The notes under the pieces were generated by a model. The model searched no databases. It saw nothing but the letters and a program-made list of their open reading frames with translations, and was not told where the DNA came from. A program made the position numbers and the translations under genes. A stretch of DNA of 59,642 nt, taken from Dehalococcoidia bacterium. Its GTDB lineage: Bacteria > Chloroflexota > Dehalococcoidia > GIF9 > AB-539-J10. This document shows positions 24,822 to 34,853 of this stretch, one piece after another. The stretch spans positions 1 to 59,642 of the forward strand of contig SKVJ01000040.1 of NCBI GenBank assembly GCA_007129495.1. The letters are read 5' to 3'. Each line of letters opens with the position of its first letter. Positions within the stretch are counted from its first letter, which is position 1.

Positions 24822-26663
24822 GTGCAGAACTTAACACCTAGACGATGGCAGAGTAGTATCTATTATCTTCTTTTCTTTGTGGCCGCACTCGCATTGCTCG
24901 TATTGTTCATGCCGGAAGGCAGCGGTCCCGAGAACGTGGGCATTACGCAATTCGTGGCCCACGCGCGACAGGGAGACATCGATCGTATCGTTCAGCAGGA
25001 CAACACACTCACGGGTTATTCTAACGACGAGAGCAGGTTCACTGCCGATTATTATGGAAGCACAAACGACCTTATAGACATTCTTCGAGCCGGTGGTGTG
25101 GCAGTGGGTGACGAGGGAATCGCACTCGAGGTAAAGGCATCGGGACACGATTGGGGACTGATCGCACTTCAGGTATTTCTGCCTATCGGACTTCTTGCCG
25201 CACTGTTCATATTCTTCTTCAGGTCCGCCCGGGGCGCAGGTTCACAGGCGTTCAGCTTTGGCAAGAGTCGTGCACGTCTCAATACTCCAGACCGCCCTCA
25301 GACAACATTCGCCGATGTCGCCGGAAGCGAGGAGGCAAAGGAGGAGGTTGAGGAAGTAGTTGACTTCCTCAAAGCACCCGAACGCTTTCGCTCTCTTGGT
25401 GGGCGGATTCCTCGTGGGGTGCTTCTCGTTGGCTCCCCCGGAACCGGAAAGACGCTGTTGGCAAAGGCTATTGCCGGCGAGGCGCAAGTGCCGTTTTATT
25501 CCATCAGCGGAAGCGAGTTCGTGGAAATGTTCGTTGGCGTCGGCGCTTCCAGGGTGCGTGACCTGTTTGAGCAGGCTAAGCGCAACTCGCCCTGCATCAT
25601 ATTCGTGGACGAAATCGACGCCGTGGGACGCCATCGCGGAGCCGGAGTGGGCGGAGGGCATGACGAGCGGGAACAGACCCTCAATCAGATCCTCACAGAG
25701 ATGGATGGATTCGACACAGACGCGAAGGTAATTGTGGTCGCCGCCACTAACCGTCCAGACATTCTCGACCCTGCCCTGCTCAGGCCAGGCAGATTCGACC
25801 GCACTATCATCATTGACCTGCCCGATATCAAAGAGCGCCTTGCAATCCTCAAGGTGCATGTGAAGGACAAGCCACTCGCTGAAAGTGTCGACCTTGAAGC
25901 AATTGCCCGCCAGACACCAGGCCTCAGTGGCGCGGATCTGGCGAACGTTACCAACGAGGCTGCGCTGTTGGCGGCACGGCGTGGCCTGAAGGTCATCGGC
26001 GCTCAGGAACTCGAAGATGCGACCGACAGGGTGCGAATGGGCCCCGAGAGAAAGAGTCGCGTCATGAGCCAACATGAGAAGCTGATTACCGCTTACCACG
26101 AAGGTGGGCATGCAGTCGTTGCGCGTCTGCTGCCCAATACGGATCCGGTTCATAAGGTATCCATTGTCGCGCGTGGGATGGCAGGTGGCTACACCCAGGT
26201 CCTGCCGACCGAAGACCGCCATTACTGGTCACGCTCGCAGTTAAACGACCAGATCGCGATGATGCTCGGAGGACGAGCTGCTGAAGAGCTCCAATTCGGC
26301 GATATCACAACGGGAGCCCAGAGTGACCTCAAGACAGCAACTACAGTGGCCCGTCGCATGGTGACCGAGTGGGGTATGAGTGATAAGCTCGGCCCTCGAA
26401 CCTTCGGTCAGCGTCAGGAGATGGTGTTTCTGGGTAAAGAGATCAGTGAGCATCGCGACTACAGTGACCTCATCGCGCAGCAAATCGATGAAGAGGTTCA
26501 TAGCCGGATCCAGCGCTCTTACGCTGCGGCGAAGCAGATCCTCGAGGAGAACTTCGCTAAGCTCCAGCAGGTTGCCGATCTGCTGATAGAGAAGGAGACG
26601 ATCGTGGAAGAAGACCTCGCATCGATATTTGAAGTTTCTTCGCCACAACCTACAGCGACTTGA
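24822..26663 (+). CDS. ftsH: ATP-dependent zinc metalloprotease FtsH
   Basis: The 613-residue membrane AAA protease has transmembrane segments at about 12-30 and 113-133 flanking a small extracytoplasmic domain. The AAA module has Walker A GSPGTGKT (204-211), Walker [12 protein letters not shown] and the second region [20 protein letters not shown]. The zinc protease site is [10 protein letters not shown] near 426-430 (HEGGH where most have HEAGH). The C-terminus is a coiled coil. It degrades membrane and regulatory proteins. The start is GTG next to a -10 box. Confidence 0.97.
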   Translation: MQNLTPRRWQSSIYYLLFFVAALALLVLFMPEGSGPENVGITQFVAHARQGDIDRIVQQDNTLTGYSNDESRFTADYYGSTNDLIDILRAGGVAVGDEGIALEVKASGHDWGLIALQVFLPIGLLAALFIFFFRSARGAGSQAFSFGKSRARLNTPDRPQTTFADVAGSEEAKEEVEEVVDFLKAPERFRSLGGRIPRGVLLVGSPGTGKTLLAKAIAGEAQVPFYSISGSEFVEMFVGVGASRVRDLFEQAKRNSPCIIFVDEIDAVGRHRGAGVGGGHDEREQTLNQILTEMDGFDTDAKVIVVAATNRPDILDPALLRPGRFDRTIIIDLPDIKERLAILKVHVKDKPLAESVDLEAIARQTPGLSGADLANVTNEAALLAARRGLKVIGAQELEDATDRVRMGPERKSRVMSQHEKLITAYHEGGHAVVARLLPNTDPVHKVSIVARGMAGGYTQVLPTEDRHYWSRSQLNDQIAMMLGGRAAEELQFGDITTGAQSDLKTATTVARRMVTEWGMSDKLGPRTFGQRQEMVFLGKEISEHRDYSDLIAQQIDEEVHSRIQRSYAAAKQILEENFAKLQQVADLLIEKETIVEEDLASIFEVSSPQPTAT

Positions 26664-26694
26664 TTGAGGTTCTCCGTCACTCCAAGTAATCTGT

Positions 26695-26730
26695 GAAACC
26701 GCGCGACTAGGTCCCGAGGCGCGCGGTTTC
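26695..26730. terminator. Bidirectional hairpin between ftsH and metG
   Basis: GAAACCGCGCG (26695-26705) pairs perfectly with CGCGCGGTTTC (26720-26730) over a 14-base loop. A T-rich TTTCTTCT follows on the plus strand. The right arm lies inside the last codons of metG, so the ftsH terminator is partly made of metG coding sequence. Confidence 0.7.
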
Positions 26731-28368
26731 TTCTGCAATTACCGTATCATCGAGCTTAACGAACAGCGGTTTGGCCTCACCAAGAGCCTGCCCCGGACGC
26801 GGAGTAACCACCTTCCAACCGCGTTCCTGCAGCGTTCCCCCGAATCCCAACGAACGATGCAGAACTTCAGAGCTGAAGGGAAGGTACGGACTTAACACCG
26901 TACTGAGGGTCGACAGTACACACATAACCGTGTATACCGACCTTCCAGCCACTTCCCTGGACTGTTTGATGGACTTCCATGGTGCCTGATCGTCAAGATA
27001 ACGGTTCGCCTTCTGCGCCAGTGCCATCACATGTCTCAGACCTTCTTTGAAACTGCATCTTTCCAGAGCATCACGTACGTCTCGGAGGGTCCGTTCGGCG
27101 TCTGCCAGCAACTGCTGTGATTGCCCGTCAAGCTCACCCGGATCGGGTACAACCGCACCGAAGTGCCGATGAGTGAATGTCAATACCCGGTGCGCGAGAT
27201 TACCATAAGTCGCCACCAGTTCATCGTTGTTGCGGTGAACGAACTTCTCCCAGGAGAAGTCGCTGTCCTGTGTCTCAGGCATAGCAGCCGCCAGGAAATA
27301 GCGAAGAGGGTCGGGATCATATCTCTCGAGGTAATCGTCAACCCATACAGCCCAATTGCGGCTCGTCGATAGTTTCTGCCCCTCGATATTCAGGAACTCA
27401 TTTGACGGCACATCATATGGAAGATTTAGGTCGCCGTACGCCATGAGCGTGGCCGGCCAACTCAAGGTGTGGAAGAAGATGTTGTCTTTGCCGATGAAAT
27501 TATAGATGCGTGCATCCTGTTTCCAGTACCGCTCCCACAACGAAGGATCGCCCTGAAGTTTGGCCCATTCTTTGGTCGCGGAGAGATATCCGATAACCGC
27601 TTCAAACCATACGTATATACGCTTCCCTTCATATCCAGGGAGTGGAACCGGGACTCCCCAATTAATGTCACGTGTGATTGCTCGATCGCGCAGACCTTCA
27701 TTAAGGAACCGCCTTGTTGCACCAATAACGTTCTGACGCCAATGAGTCATTCCATTTACCCATGCAGTCAATCTGTCCTGAAATGCACTCAACCTCAGAA
27801 AGAAGTGCTCCGACATCTCGAATCGCGGCGGGCCTCCACAGAGGACGCAGCGAGGATCGCCAAGTTCTACAGGATCAAGCGGCTTGCCACAGGATTCGCA
27901 CTCATCCCCCCGGGCATTGACTGAGGCGCAATTCGGACAAGAGCCCAGCACATATCGATCAGGCAAGAAGCGCTGGCAACTGGGGCAGTATGCTTGCAGA
28001 ACTGAATCCTTGTACAGATACCCCTTGCTCAGCAAAGTGAGGAAGATATCCTGCGTTACCTCGGCATGGTTCGCTGTACCGGTCGTTGTGTAGAGATCCC
28101 ACGAAATACCCAGTTTCTCCCAACACTCAACAAACTGCGAATGGTATTTCTGCGCTATCGCATCCGGCGTGGTGTTCTCCTTCTCTGCCCTGATGGTAAT
28201 GGGTGCGCCATGCTGGTCACTCCCCGAAACCATGATCACTTCATTCCCAATCAAGCGGTTGAACCGGGCGAAGATATCTGCCGGGAGATAGGCGCCAGCT
28301 ATGTGTCCCAGGTGCAGACGACCGTTCGCGTAAGGCCACGCAACACCAACATGAATGCGCTCAAACAA
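26707..28368 (-). CDS. metG: Methionyl-tRNA synthetase
   Basis: The 553-residue class I synthetase has GRLHLGHIAGAYLPAD (HIGH box) and the zinc knuckle cysteines in YCPSCQ, LGSCPNC, DECESC and CVLCGG. The KMSKS box is in the form GQKLSTSRN, and an anticodon-binding domain follows. It lacks the C-terminal tRNA-binding (EMAP-like) domain. TTG at 28368 is chosen because GAGGAGG lies 6 nt upstream and the protein then starts FERIHVGVAWPYANG. The longer frame to 28422 lacks such a site. It is convergent with ftsH and divergent from guaB3. Confidence 0.95.
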   Translation of the reverse strand: MFERIHVGVAWPYANGRLHLGHIAGAYLPADIFARFNRLIGNEVIMVSGSDQHGAPITIRAEKENTTPDAIAQKYHSQFVECWEKLGISWDLYTTTGTANHAEVTQDIFLTLLSKGYLYKDSVLQAYCPSCQRFLPDRYVLGSCPNCASVNARGDECESCGKPLDPVELGDPRCVLCGGPPRFEMSEHFFLRLSAFQDRLTAWVNGMTHWRQNVIGATRRFLNEGLRDRAITRDINWGVPVPLPGYEGKRIYVWFEAVIGYLSATKEWAKLQGDPSLWERYWKQDARIYNFIGKDNIFFHTLSWPATLMAYGDLNLPYDVPSNEFLNIEGQKLSTSRNWAVWVDDYLERYDPDPLRYFLAAAMPETQDSDFSWEKFVHRNNDELVATYGNLAHRVLTFTHRHFGAVVPDPGELDGQSQQLLADAERTLRDVRDALERCSFKEGLRHVMALAQKANRYLDDQAPWKSIKQSREVAGRSVYTVMCVLSTLSTVLSPYLPFSSEVLHRSLGFGGTLQERGWKVVTPRPGQALGEAKPLFVKLDDTVIAEETARLGT

Positions 28369-28543
28369 GTTCGCCTCCTCAAGGCCATGCGGTATAGTCG
28401 GACGAGGGTAGGCCGCGAACACACTCCGATCTACGGAGGTGACTCTCGATTATAGCTTACGGACTGGAGCTGTTCCACCCGTGTTCTTGACTCCGACAAT
28501 TGAGCGGGTTATATTCTCTTTCACTTCTACCGCTGGAGGGTCC

Positions 28544-29686
28544 ATGCAGTATCCCAAATTCAAGGAAATGGAACGTGCCTACGGCTTCGATGAAGTTGCT
28601 CTTGTTCCAGGAGACATCACGGTAAATCCCGATCAGACCGATGTAGGGTTCTGTATCGGCCCTCACGAATTCCAGTTTCCCATCCTCGCGTCAGCTATGG
28701 ACGCCGTCGTCAGCCCCGCCAATGCCGTCACATACGGAAAGCTGGGTGGCCTGGCGGTGTTGAATCTTGAGGGAGTCCAGACACGCTACGAGAATCCTGA
28801 AGAGATACTTCAGAAGATCGCCGCCACACCACAGACAGAGGTGACGGCTCTTCTACAGAAGCTTTACGCAGCACCCATAAGAGAGGAACTGGTCGCCGAG
28901 CGTGTACGAGCGATCAAGCAGGGCGGCGTCGTCTGCGCTGTCTCACTTACCCCCGCCAACACCAAGCGCCTCGTGCCAATAGCCCTCGATGCCGGACTCG
29001 ACATACTGGTCGTGCAGTCTACCGTGACCACCGCCACGCACGTGTCGAAGAGCGCCAAGGGATTGGTTCTAAGCGAACTGTGCGAGCAAGTGGGAATTCC
29101 GGTCATCGTCGGCAACTGTTGCAGTTACAACGCAGCTCTTGAGCTGATGAAGACGGGCATCGCCGGAATCCTGGTAGGGGTTGGACCCGGCGCTGCATGC
29201 ACTTCACGCGAGGTGCTCGGTATCGGGGTCCCGCAGGTATCCGCAACTTCCGAGTGTGCCGCAGCCCGCGAGACGTACCTGAAAGAGACCGGGCGGTATG
29301 TTTCCCTGATTACGGATGGAGGTTTTCGCGTTGGGAGCGATATCTGCAAGGCATTGGCAGCCGGCGCAGATGCGGTGATGATCGGCTCTCCTCTCGCCCA
29401 GGCAACGGGAGCGCCTGGTCACGGTTTTCACTGGGGCATGTCACACCCTCACCCCGCACTACCCAGAGGTACCAGAGTCAAGGTTGGGAGCGTAGCCACA
29501 CTTGAGCAGATACTGTTCGGACCGACATCTGTGACGGACGGAACTCAAAATTTCGTCGGCGCACTCCGCACCAGTATGGGCATGTGTGGTGCAAAAAATA
29601 TTCGCGAGATGCAACACACACGCATGATCATTGCCCCGTCAATCAAGACAGAAGGCAAATACCTGCAAATGGTTCAAGGGGTTTAG
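28544..29686 (+). CDS. guaB3: GuaB3-type IMP dehydrogenase family protein
   Basis: The 380-residue TIM-barrel protein of the IMPDH/GMPR family has the phosphate loop GVGPGAACTSREV with the catalytic cysteine near residue 219. FPILASAMDAVVSP and LITDGGFRVGSDICKALAAGADAVMIG are present. CBS domains are absent, which with its length defines GuaB3, known in Actinobacteria, cyanobacteria and Chloroflexota. It probably makes XMP from IMP. The ATG lies 5 nt after CTGGAGGG. A TATATT-like box lies about 30 bases upstream. Confidence 0.9.
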   Translation: MQYPKFKEMERAYGFDEVALVPGDITVNPDQTDVGFCIGPHEFQFPILASAMDAVVSPANAVTYGKLGGLAVLNLEGVQTRYENPEEILQKIAATPQTEVTALLQKLYAAPIREELVAERVRAIKQGGVVCAVSLTPANTKRLVPIALDAGLDILVVQSTVTTATHVSKSAKGLVLSELCEQVGIPVIVGNCCSYNAALELMKTGIAGILVGVGPGAACTSREVLGIGVPQVSATSECAAARETYLKETGRYVSLITDGGFRVGSDICKALAAGADAVMIGSPLAQATGAPGHGFHWGMSHPHPALPRGTRVKVGSVATLEQILFGPTSVTDGTQNFVGALRTSMGMCGAKNIREMQHTRMIIAPSIKTEGKYLQMVQGV

Positions 29687-29799
29687 TAGCAGCTATCGGA
29701 TGAGTCGAGCGCACAATTCCGGCATCATCCTGCATTGTACCAACTGGTCGTTGATTCCTCTCTGGGAGTAGTGGCCAGCCGGGAATCGGTTATTGCGGG

Positions 29800-30579
29800 T
29801 TATTCGTCGTCATCCTCCCCATCTTCGCCTTCATCATCCTCACGAATTCCGGATTCGCCTAGCGCACCGATCTGGGTGCCTATAGAAACGTATGTGCCGG
29901 TTTCCAGCCGGCGCATCTCGAACGGAGCACTATTCACTGTATCGCGTATTGAGGCGAGCACCTCTGCGCCCACTGCAGAGTCAATCACAAGCGCGTCAAC
30001 ACCTGCACGCCACAGTGCGACAACCTGCATCCTTTCTATCATTCCGCCAATCTGAAGCACAATCGGCTTGCCGCTCATACTATGCACGCGACGAAACTCC
30101 ACCAGGGATGACAACCTCCCGAGGTCCAGGGATCCTGACTTCACGATCAGCGCATCAATTCCCAACTCGCCGACTGCGCGCAGTCGGCTCGTATCCAGGC
30201 CAGCATCCACTTCTACGAGACATCCCCTGTCCCTCCGGGTAATAGCATCGGAAGGACCATCCAAGTCACACACGAAGAAGTCCAGCGGAGAGGCGGCACC
30301 TTCACTGGGCAGCCCTTCTCCAGGCGGCACCCAAGCACCAATCGGAATACCGCCACATTTTGAGAGTACCTGCTGAAGAAAGGTACCCTCTTCGGCACCC
30401 GATACTATCACTCCAGCATTCGCAACACTTAACGCGACATCCAAGACATCCACCGCTGTTGTCTCAGCGACGCGAACCAGCAGAAGCATGCGCCGCGGCG
30501 AAACCTCAGCACCAAACCCAAACCCGATGGGCTTAGAAGCTTTATGTAGTGTCCTGAACTGTTCACCTATCCTGCTCAC
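29800..30579 (-). CDS. Uncharacterised TIM-barrel-like protein with acidic tail
   Basis: I do not recognise the family. The 259 residues show alternating hydrophobic strands and helices (MLLLVRVAE, AGVIVSGAEEGTFLQQVLS, DFFVCDLDG, RGCLVEVDAG, DALIVKSGSLDLGRL, KPIVLQIGGMI, VDALVIDSAVGAEVL), like an eight-stranded barrel of the phosphate-binding type. The last 20 residues are almost all Asp/Glu/Gly. There is no signal or membrane segment. GTG starts after GGAG. It follows rplY on the same strand with a 159-bp gap, so co-transcription is possible. Confidence 0.6.
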   Translation of the reverse strand: MSRIGEQFRTLHKASKPIGFGFGAEVSPRRMLLLVRVAETTAVDVLDVALSVANAGVIVSGAEEGTFLQQVLSKCGGIPIGAWVPPGEGLPSEGAASPLDFFVCDLDGPSDAITRRDRGCLVEVDAGLDTSRLRAVGELGIDALIVKSGSLDLGRLSSLVEFRRVHSMSGKPIVLQIGGMIERMQVVALWRAGVDALVIDSAVGAEVLASIRDTVNSAPFEMRRLETGTYVSIGTQIGALGESGIREDDEGEDGEDDDE

Positions 30580-30738
30580 AGAACAACTCCTGTATCGATA
30601 TACTCGTGCCTTGAAACGCTGCGCCCCTGTTAGGGAATCGCCTGACCAATATCAACTCAACTACGAGACGCACCGAATGAAACCACTCCCCATCCACGAC
30701 GATTGAGAACGCGTAGGTTGGCGTCCGGACGTTGCAGA

Positions 30739-31374
30739 CTATTCCTCGGACTCGCCTTCTGCCTCAGCCTCCACGCCTGACTCGGCTTCAGGTTCCTCTG
30801 CTTCGATCACAGGCCTTCGTTCCGCCTCGATCTTCACAACCACTAGCTCACCGTCGTTGAGAATGGCTACACCCTTGGGAGGAACAATATCGCCCACTCG
30901 CAGCACGTCAGAAGCCGTTTCGAGCCCGCTGATGTCCACATCCAGACGCGCTGGAAGATGAGCTGGCAGGCACTCAACCGTCAGAGACGGAAGCTCAACG
31001 TCGAGAGTATTCGCCTTCGATTCCAGAGCGGGAGACTCACCTACGATGTGAACCGGAACCTCAACTGTCATCCTTTCTTTGCTCTGCACCTGATACAGGT
31101 CTACATGGAGCAACAATCCTGTAACCGGCTTGCGTTGAATCTCACGCACCAGTACGTTCCGCGCACGCTTTTCGCCGGGAATTTTCAGATTGATCAGCCT
31201 GGAAGTACCGGCACGTGCTATCGTATGTTCCAACTCCACCGTCGGCCCTTGGAGCGCCACGGAATTCACCCCGTGCCCGAACAGATTTGCTGGTGTAACT
31301 CCCATGCGTCGCAGACCCCTGTTGTGCTTACCAAAGGTATCTCGCTTCTGTAGTTCGAGAGAAATCTTGTCCAT
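30739..31374 (-). CDS. rplY: 50S ribosomal protein L25/general stress protein Ctc
   Basis: The 211-residue long-form L25 begins LELQKRDTFGKHNRGLRRMG (5S rRNA-binding beta-barrel, 1-95). A second TL5-type domain follows (VEVPVHIVGESPALES, PSLTVECLPAHLPARLDVDIS). It ends in an acidic Ala/Glu-rich tail. The ATG follows AGGAGCG by 7 nt. It belongs to the 5S rRNA complex. Confidence 0.94.
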   Translation of the reverse strand: MDKISLELQKRDTFGKHNRGLRRMGVTPANLFGHGVNSVALQGPTVELEHTIARAGTSRLINLKIPGEKRARNVLVREIQRKPVTGLLLHVDLYQVQSKERMTVEVPVHIVGESPALESKANTLDVELPSLTVECLPAHLPARLDVDISGLETASDVLRVGDIVPPKGVAILNDGELVVVKIEAERRPVIEAEEPEAESGVEAEAEGESEE

Positions 31375-31636
31375 GATAGTCGCTCCTGCTAGTCCCTTTT
31401 CGCCAGTAGCCTGTTTTCATTAATAACAAATTATCCTAACACCAGTACAACTCTCAGGCAAACGCGACTTCTGCCATCCAATTGAGATGAGACGTCGATT
31501 GATTCGGCCGCAGTTTCTCCCCAACACCGTTCCCGGGGCTTGCGCCAATGAATCCCCTTGCCTATTATTCAGGCATTGCAGTGACAATCCTTATCACCTC
31601 GTGAGTACCTGCAGTCTTCAAATGGAGGTTCAGCAG

Positions 31637-32929
31637 ATGAAACAGGAATACTTGCTCCCCTCTCCACCTGCGCCGGCAATCAGGGAAGCCATGGCGAAGG
31701 CGGTACAGCGAAAGGAGAAAGGGCTTGACGTCTACGATTTCAGTAGCGGCAACATAGGCAACCTGATGGTCAGCCAGCACGTCTTCTCACAAATGGACGT
31801 TACAGTCGCAGATTCTGTGCTCCCCGAGCTGCGTACCGTAGTGGAAGGCCTTCGAGATGGCATCGTGTCCGCGTACTATCCGACACCACTTGCGGTTGCT
31901 TATTCTCCGACTGGAGGCACCGACCCGATCAGAGCTCTCGTGGCACGATACTACCGTGAACTTCATGGCGTCCCCATCGAGGACACAGCCTCGGACAAAG
32001 TGATAGTAACCGCAGGCGGCCAGCAGGCTATGACTGCAGCACTTCGGTCCATCAAGCCGGGAACACGTGTATTGGTGCCCCAATGGGAATACGGGCCCGC
32101 GTCCGGAGTGATTCAGGCTCATGGACTCCAGGAAGAAAGAGTGGCCATGAAGGATGATCTCACCATCGACATGGAAGATTTCCGAAGAAAAGCTACTCAC
32201 GCATCAGTCTGCTACGTAAGTATGCCGAATAATCCCACCGGCTATATGTCAGCTGATCATCTGCGCGAGATGGTGAAGGTGATGGTCGCCAACGAAGGCG
32301 CGTTGGTCTGGGATGCGCCCTATCTGCTCACACTACTGCGCCTTGAGGGTGGCCTTGCCCGATTCGACGCCCAGATGCTCCAGCAGACACTCAACGAGCT
32401 ACGAGAGCTTGCTGAGGAGTTCCACCAGCATATGTGTATCCTTTCCAGCTTGTCGAAGACCTGCCTGATAGCCGGCCTGCGCTTCGGATTCGCGTACGGA
32501 AGTACGCAGTGGATCGACAACATGGAGGCCATCGTCGGACGAGAGAACCTCAGCAGCCCAACTCCTTCCTTCATCGCCGGCAAGGAGATACTTCGCCGCT
32601 TCCTGGATGAACCGAGAAGCTATGAATGGGTCTGCCGGGTCCTGGCCAACCGCATGAACATCCTAATAGAGGAGACGGGACCTCACCTGATGCTGCCTGG
32701 GAACGGCCTTTTCGGTGCGCTATACGTACTGGTGAGTACCGGCGACCAGCCGTGCAAGCCATTCGCTGATCGGCTCATTGAGGAGAGCGGCATCGTCACT
32801 GTCCCGTGCAGCCAGTTCTACGGTGGTGAAGCACATGCAGTCAGGCTTTCACTCGTATCAGTGCCCTGGACTGAAGGAGAAGACGGCTGGATCGCCAGCG
32901 TCAAGGCATTGAAGGCCGCGCTGTCCTAA
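31637..32929 (+). CDS. Class I/II PLP-dependent aminotransferase
   Basis: The 430-residue fold-type I enzyme has the motifs KVIVTAGGQQAMTA (cofactor phosphate region), SMPNNPTGYM, LVWDAPYL (pyridine aspartate) and SSLSKTCLIAGLRFGF with the Schiff-base lysine. A long insertion at about 240-270 (LEGGLARFDAQMLQ) is unusual for aspartate-type enzymes, so the substrate is not predicted. ATG at 31637 lies 8 nt after GGAGG; in-frame ATG at 31622 overlaps that site. The gene stands alone, and a hairpin lies after it. Confidence 0.85.
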   Translation: MKQEYLLPSPPAPAIREAMAKAVQRKEKGLDVYDFSSGNIGNLMVSQHVFSQMDVTVADSVLPELRTVVEGLRDGIVSAYYPTPLAVAYSPTGGTDPIRALVARYYRELHGVPIEDTASDKVIVTAGGQQAMTAALRSIKPGTRVLVPQWEYGPASGVIQAHGLQEERVAMKDDLTIDMEDFRRKATHASVCYVSMPNNPTGYMSADHLREMVKVMVANEGALVWDAPYLLTLLRLEGGLARFDAQMLQQTLNELRELAEEFHQHMCILSSLSKTCLIAGLRFGFAYGSTQWIDNMEAIVGRENLSSPTPSFIAGKEILRRFLDEPRSYEWVCRVLANRMNILIEETGPHLMLPGNGLFGALYVLVSTGDQPCKPFADRLIEESGIVTVPCSQFYGGEAHAVRLSLVSVPWTEGEDGWIASVKALKAALS

Positions 32930-32981
32930 TGACAATATGCAGCTTCACAACGTGGAGTTGAAGAGCGTCCCGCGCCGATTG

Positions 32982-33025
32982 CTCGAATGAAGCCCGGCAT
33001 TCTCCTCGTGCCGGGTGGCTTCGAG
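32982..33025 (+). terminator. Hairpin after the aminotransferase gene
   Basis: CTCGA...AGCCCGGCA pairs with TGCCGGG...GGCTTCGAG around an 8-9-base loop with small bulges. No clear T-run follows, so termination efficiency is uncertain. Confidence 0.4.
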
Positions 33026-33071
33026 TGATGCACTTCGGCCTTCGTAGTTTACTTGCCACTTGCCAGCCCAC

Positions 33072-33077
33072 TATAAT
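33072..33077 (+). promoter_or_regulatory. -10 box of the hemerythrin-like gene
   Basis: A perfect TATAAT lies 21 bases before the ATG. A GGAGG site at 33086-33090 sits in the short leader; this is a normal leadered gene, unlike the leaderless set. Confidence 0.5.
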
Positions 33078-33098
33078 TGGCGATCGGAGGTGCATCAA

Positions 33099-33623
33099 AT
33101 GAGTGAAGCTTTGTCCGTCGTAGAGCAGATACTCGACGACCATGAGCGAATCCACGCAGAGTTTCAGACTTTGGGCCAGGTAAGTGGAGACGTCGAGGCT
33201 GCTGCGGTATTGGGGAGTGACACGACCACTAAGGATTATTTCGTGCCGAAAAGCCTGGATGATCAGGGGCAGGGTCTCATGCACTGGAAGCAGTTGCTTC
33301 AGTCGATTGATTCCGGACTGAAGGCACACTTCCACAAGGAGGAGACAGCTCTCTCTGAGGCATTCAACCGAGAAGGTACTCCCGAGTTGCAGGCCGCGCT
33401 CCAACAACTACTTTCGGAGCATGATGAGATCAACAAACGTATCGCAAAGTTGCTCAAGGATGCCGACGATATTGCATCCGGTGGAGCGAAGATCGAGGTC
33501 TGGGAAGGCAAGGGCTGGGGGATGAAGATAAACATCGACCGCCTGCGCCAGGATATCGAATCGCATGCCGAGCGAGAGCGGGAGTTACTCGGACGGATGA
33601 AGAATCACCTCCACAAGAGATGA
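33099..33623 (+). CDS. Hemerythrin HHE-domain protein
   Basis: The 174-residue helical protein carries the HHE pattern: DDHERIHAEF (about 15-23), HFHKEETAL, SEHDEINKR and ESHAERERELL. This suggests a non-heme di-iron site inside a four-helix bundle. Such proteins sense or store O2 or NO, or serve iron-sulfur repair. The Ric/YtfE N-terminal domain is absent. Between the second and third helices a loop contains EVWEGKGWGMKI. GGAGG lies 8 nt before the ATG. An anaerobe could use it for oxygen detoxification (inference). Confidence 0.8.
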   Translation: MSEALSVVEQILDDHERIHAEFQTLGQVSGDVEAAAVLGSDTTTKDYFVPKSLDDQGQGLMHWKQLLQSIDSGLKAHFHKEETALSEAFNREGTPELQAALQQLLSEHDEINKRIAKLLKDADDIASGGAKIEVWEGKGWGMKINIDRLRQDIESHAERERELLGRMKNHLHKR

Positions 33624-33804
33624 CCTTTGTTTACCCAGCTTCTGGCCATCGCGCCGGCAGGCGCCTGGTATATACCGGGTGCCTCGCCTCTTCACTTCTT
33701 CCCCGTGCTGCGGAGTGATTTCTGAAGACTGATTGACTGTCAATTCCCGCGAAGCAACGAGCAAGCCTTCGGCAGCCGAATGTTACAGATTGATCACGAC
33801 CGAT
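33624..33804. other. Intergenic region before the osmoprotectant operon
   Basis: No gene. The stretch has GC-rich inverted segments (33655-33690, GGCGCC..., GGTATATACC) of no certain function. Confidence 0.3.
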
Positions 33805-33834
33805 TTGTAGAATCAGATTGAAGCTCTTTATAAT
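33805..33834 (+). promoter_or_regulatory. Promoter of the osmoprotectant ABC operon
   Basis: TTGTAG (33805-33810) and TATAAT (33829-33834) are separated by 18 bases. The leader to the ATG at 33921 would be about 80 nt, with GGGGGGAG as ribosome site. Confidence 0.5.
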
Positions 33835-33920
33835 GCGCCTCTACAGGGGCACACGTGCGAAGTGCCTCGCGCACACTGCGCATCTTTCGCAAACTGCAGT
33901 TGCGCGAAAAGGGGGGAGAG

Positions 33921-34853
33921 ATGCGTACACACTCACGCCTCAAAATCGTGGTAGTCATCCTGTTCAGTCTACTGCTGGTTGGCTGCGCGCCCAGTGGGAA
34001 TGGGGAAGAGCCTGTCGTTGTTGGATCCAAGATCGACACAGAGGGGGCACTGCTGGCCCACACCATCATCCTGCTTCTCGAACACAATGGTTTCGACGTG
34101 GTAGACCGATCAGAGTTCGGCCCGACGCAGATAGTACGCAACGCCATCATCAGCGGAGAGATTGACATCTATCCCGAGTACACGGGAAACGGCGCCTTTT
34201 TCTTCGATGGCACCGATCCGGAAGTCTGGAAGGATGCGTCTCAAGGGTATGAAACCGTCAGACAGCTTGATCTTGCGGCGAATGACATCGTCTGGTTGAC
34301 ACCCGCTCCCGCCAACAACACGTGGGCAATCTCGGTCATACGGAGCCTTGCAGAAAACGAAGGACTCGTTACCCTGGATGATCTCACCGCGTATTTGAAC
34401 GCTGGTGGTTACTTCAAGATAGCCTGTTCGGAGGAATTCGTAACGAGTCCCGCAGCGCTTCCTGCATTCCAGTCGGCCTATGGGTTCGAACTGGACGAAG
34501 ACCAGCTGCTGACACTGGCAGGTGGGAACACCGCCCAGACTCAGCAGGCAGCCGCACAAGGTATCGATGGTGTTAATGCGTCGATGGCGTATGGCACGGA
34601 CGGGACACTGGCTGCGCTGGGATTAGTGGTACTGGAAGACCCGAGAGGCGCACAGCCTGTATACGAACCCGCTCCGATTGTCCGGCTAGAGGTGTATGAA
34701 CAGTTTCCGGAGATCGAGGATATCCTCGCGCCGGCATTCAGGTCCCTTGACCTTGAAACTCTCCAGACGCTGAATGCCAGAATTGCGCTGGAAGGGGAAC
34801 GGGCCGCGGACGTAGCACTGGATTACCTCACCACCAACGGATTCCTTGACTGA
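33921..34853 (+). CDS. Osmoprotectant/glycine betaine ABC transporter substrate-binding lipoprotein
   Basis: The 310-residue lipoprotein (LLLVGC, Cys22) is followed by an OpuAC/ProX domain beginning EEPVVVGSKIDTEGALLAHTI. Typical segments are GEIDIYPEYTGNGAFFF, PAPANNTWAISV and KIACSEEFV. It is closest in design to YehZ/OsmF and OpuCC. It captures quaternary amines outside the cell. The operon partners follow directly; the permease starts inside its last codons. GGGGGGAG precedes the ATG; the longer frame upstream is not supported. Confidence 0.9.
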   Translation: MRTHSRLKIVVVILFSLLLVGCAPSGNGEEPVVVGSKIDTEGALLAHTIILLLEHNGFDVVDRSEFGPTQIVRNAIISGEIDIYPEYTGNGAFFFDGTDPEVWKDASQGYETVRQLDLAANDIVWLTPAPANNTWAISVIRSLAENEGLVTLDDLTAYLNAGGYFKIACSEEFVTSPAALPAFQSAYGFELDEDQLLTLAGGNTAQTQQAAAQGIDGVNASMAYGTDGTLAALGLVVLEDPRGAQPVYEPAPIVRLEVYEQFPEIEDILAPAFRSLDLETLQTLNARIALEGERAADVALDYLTTNGFLD

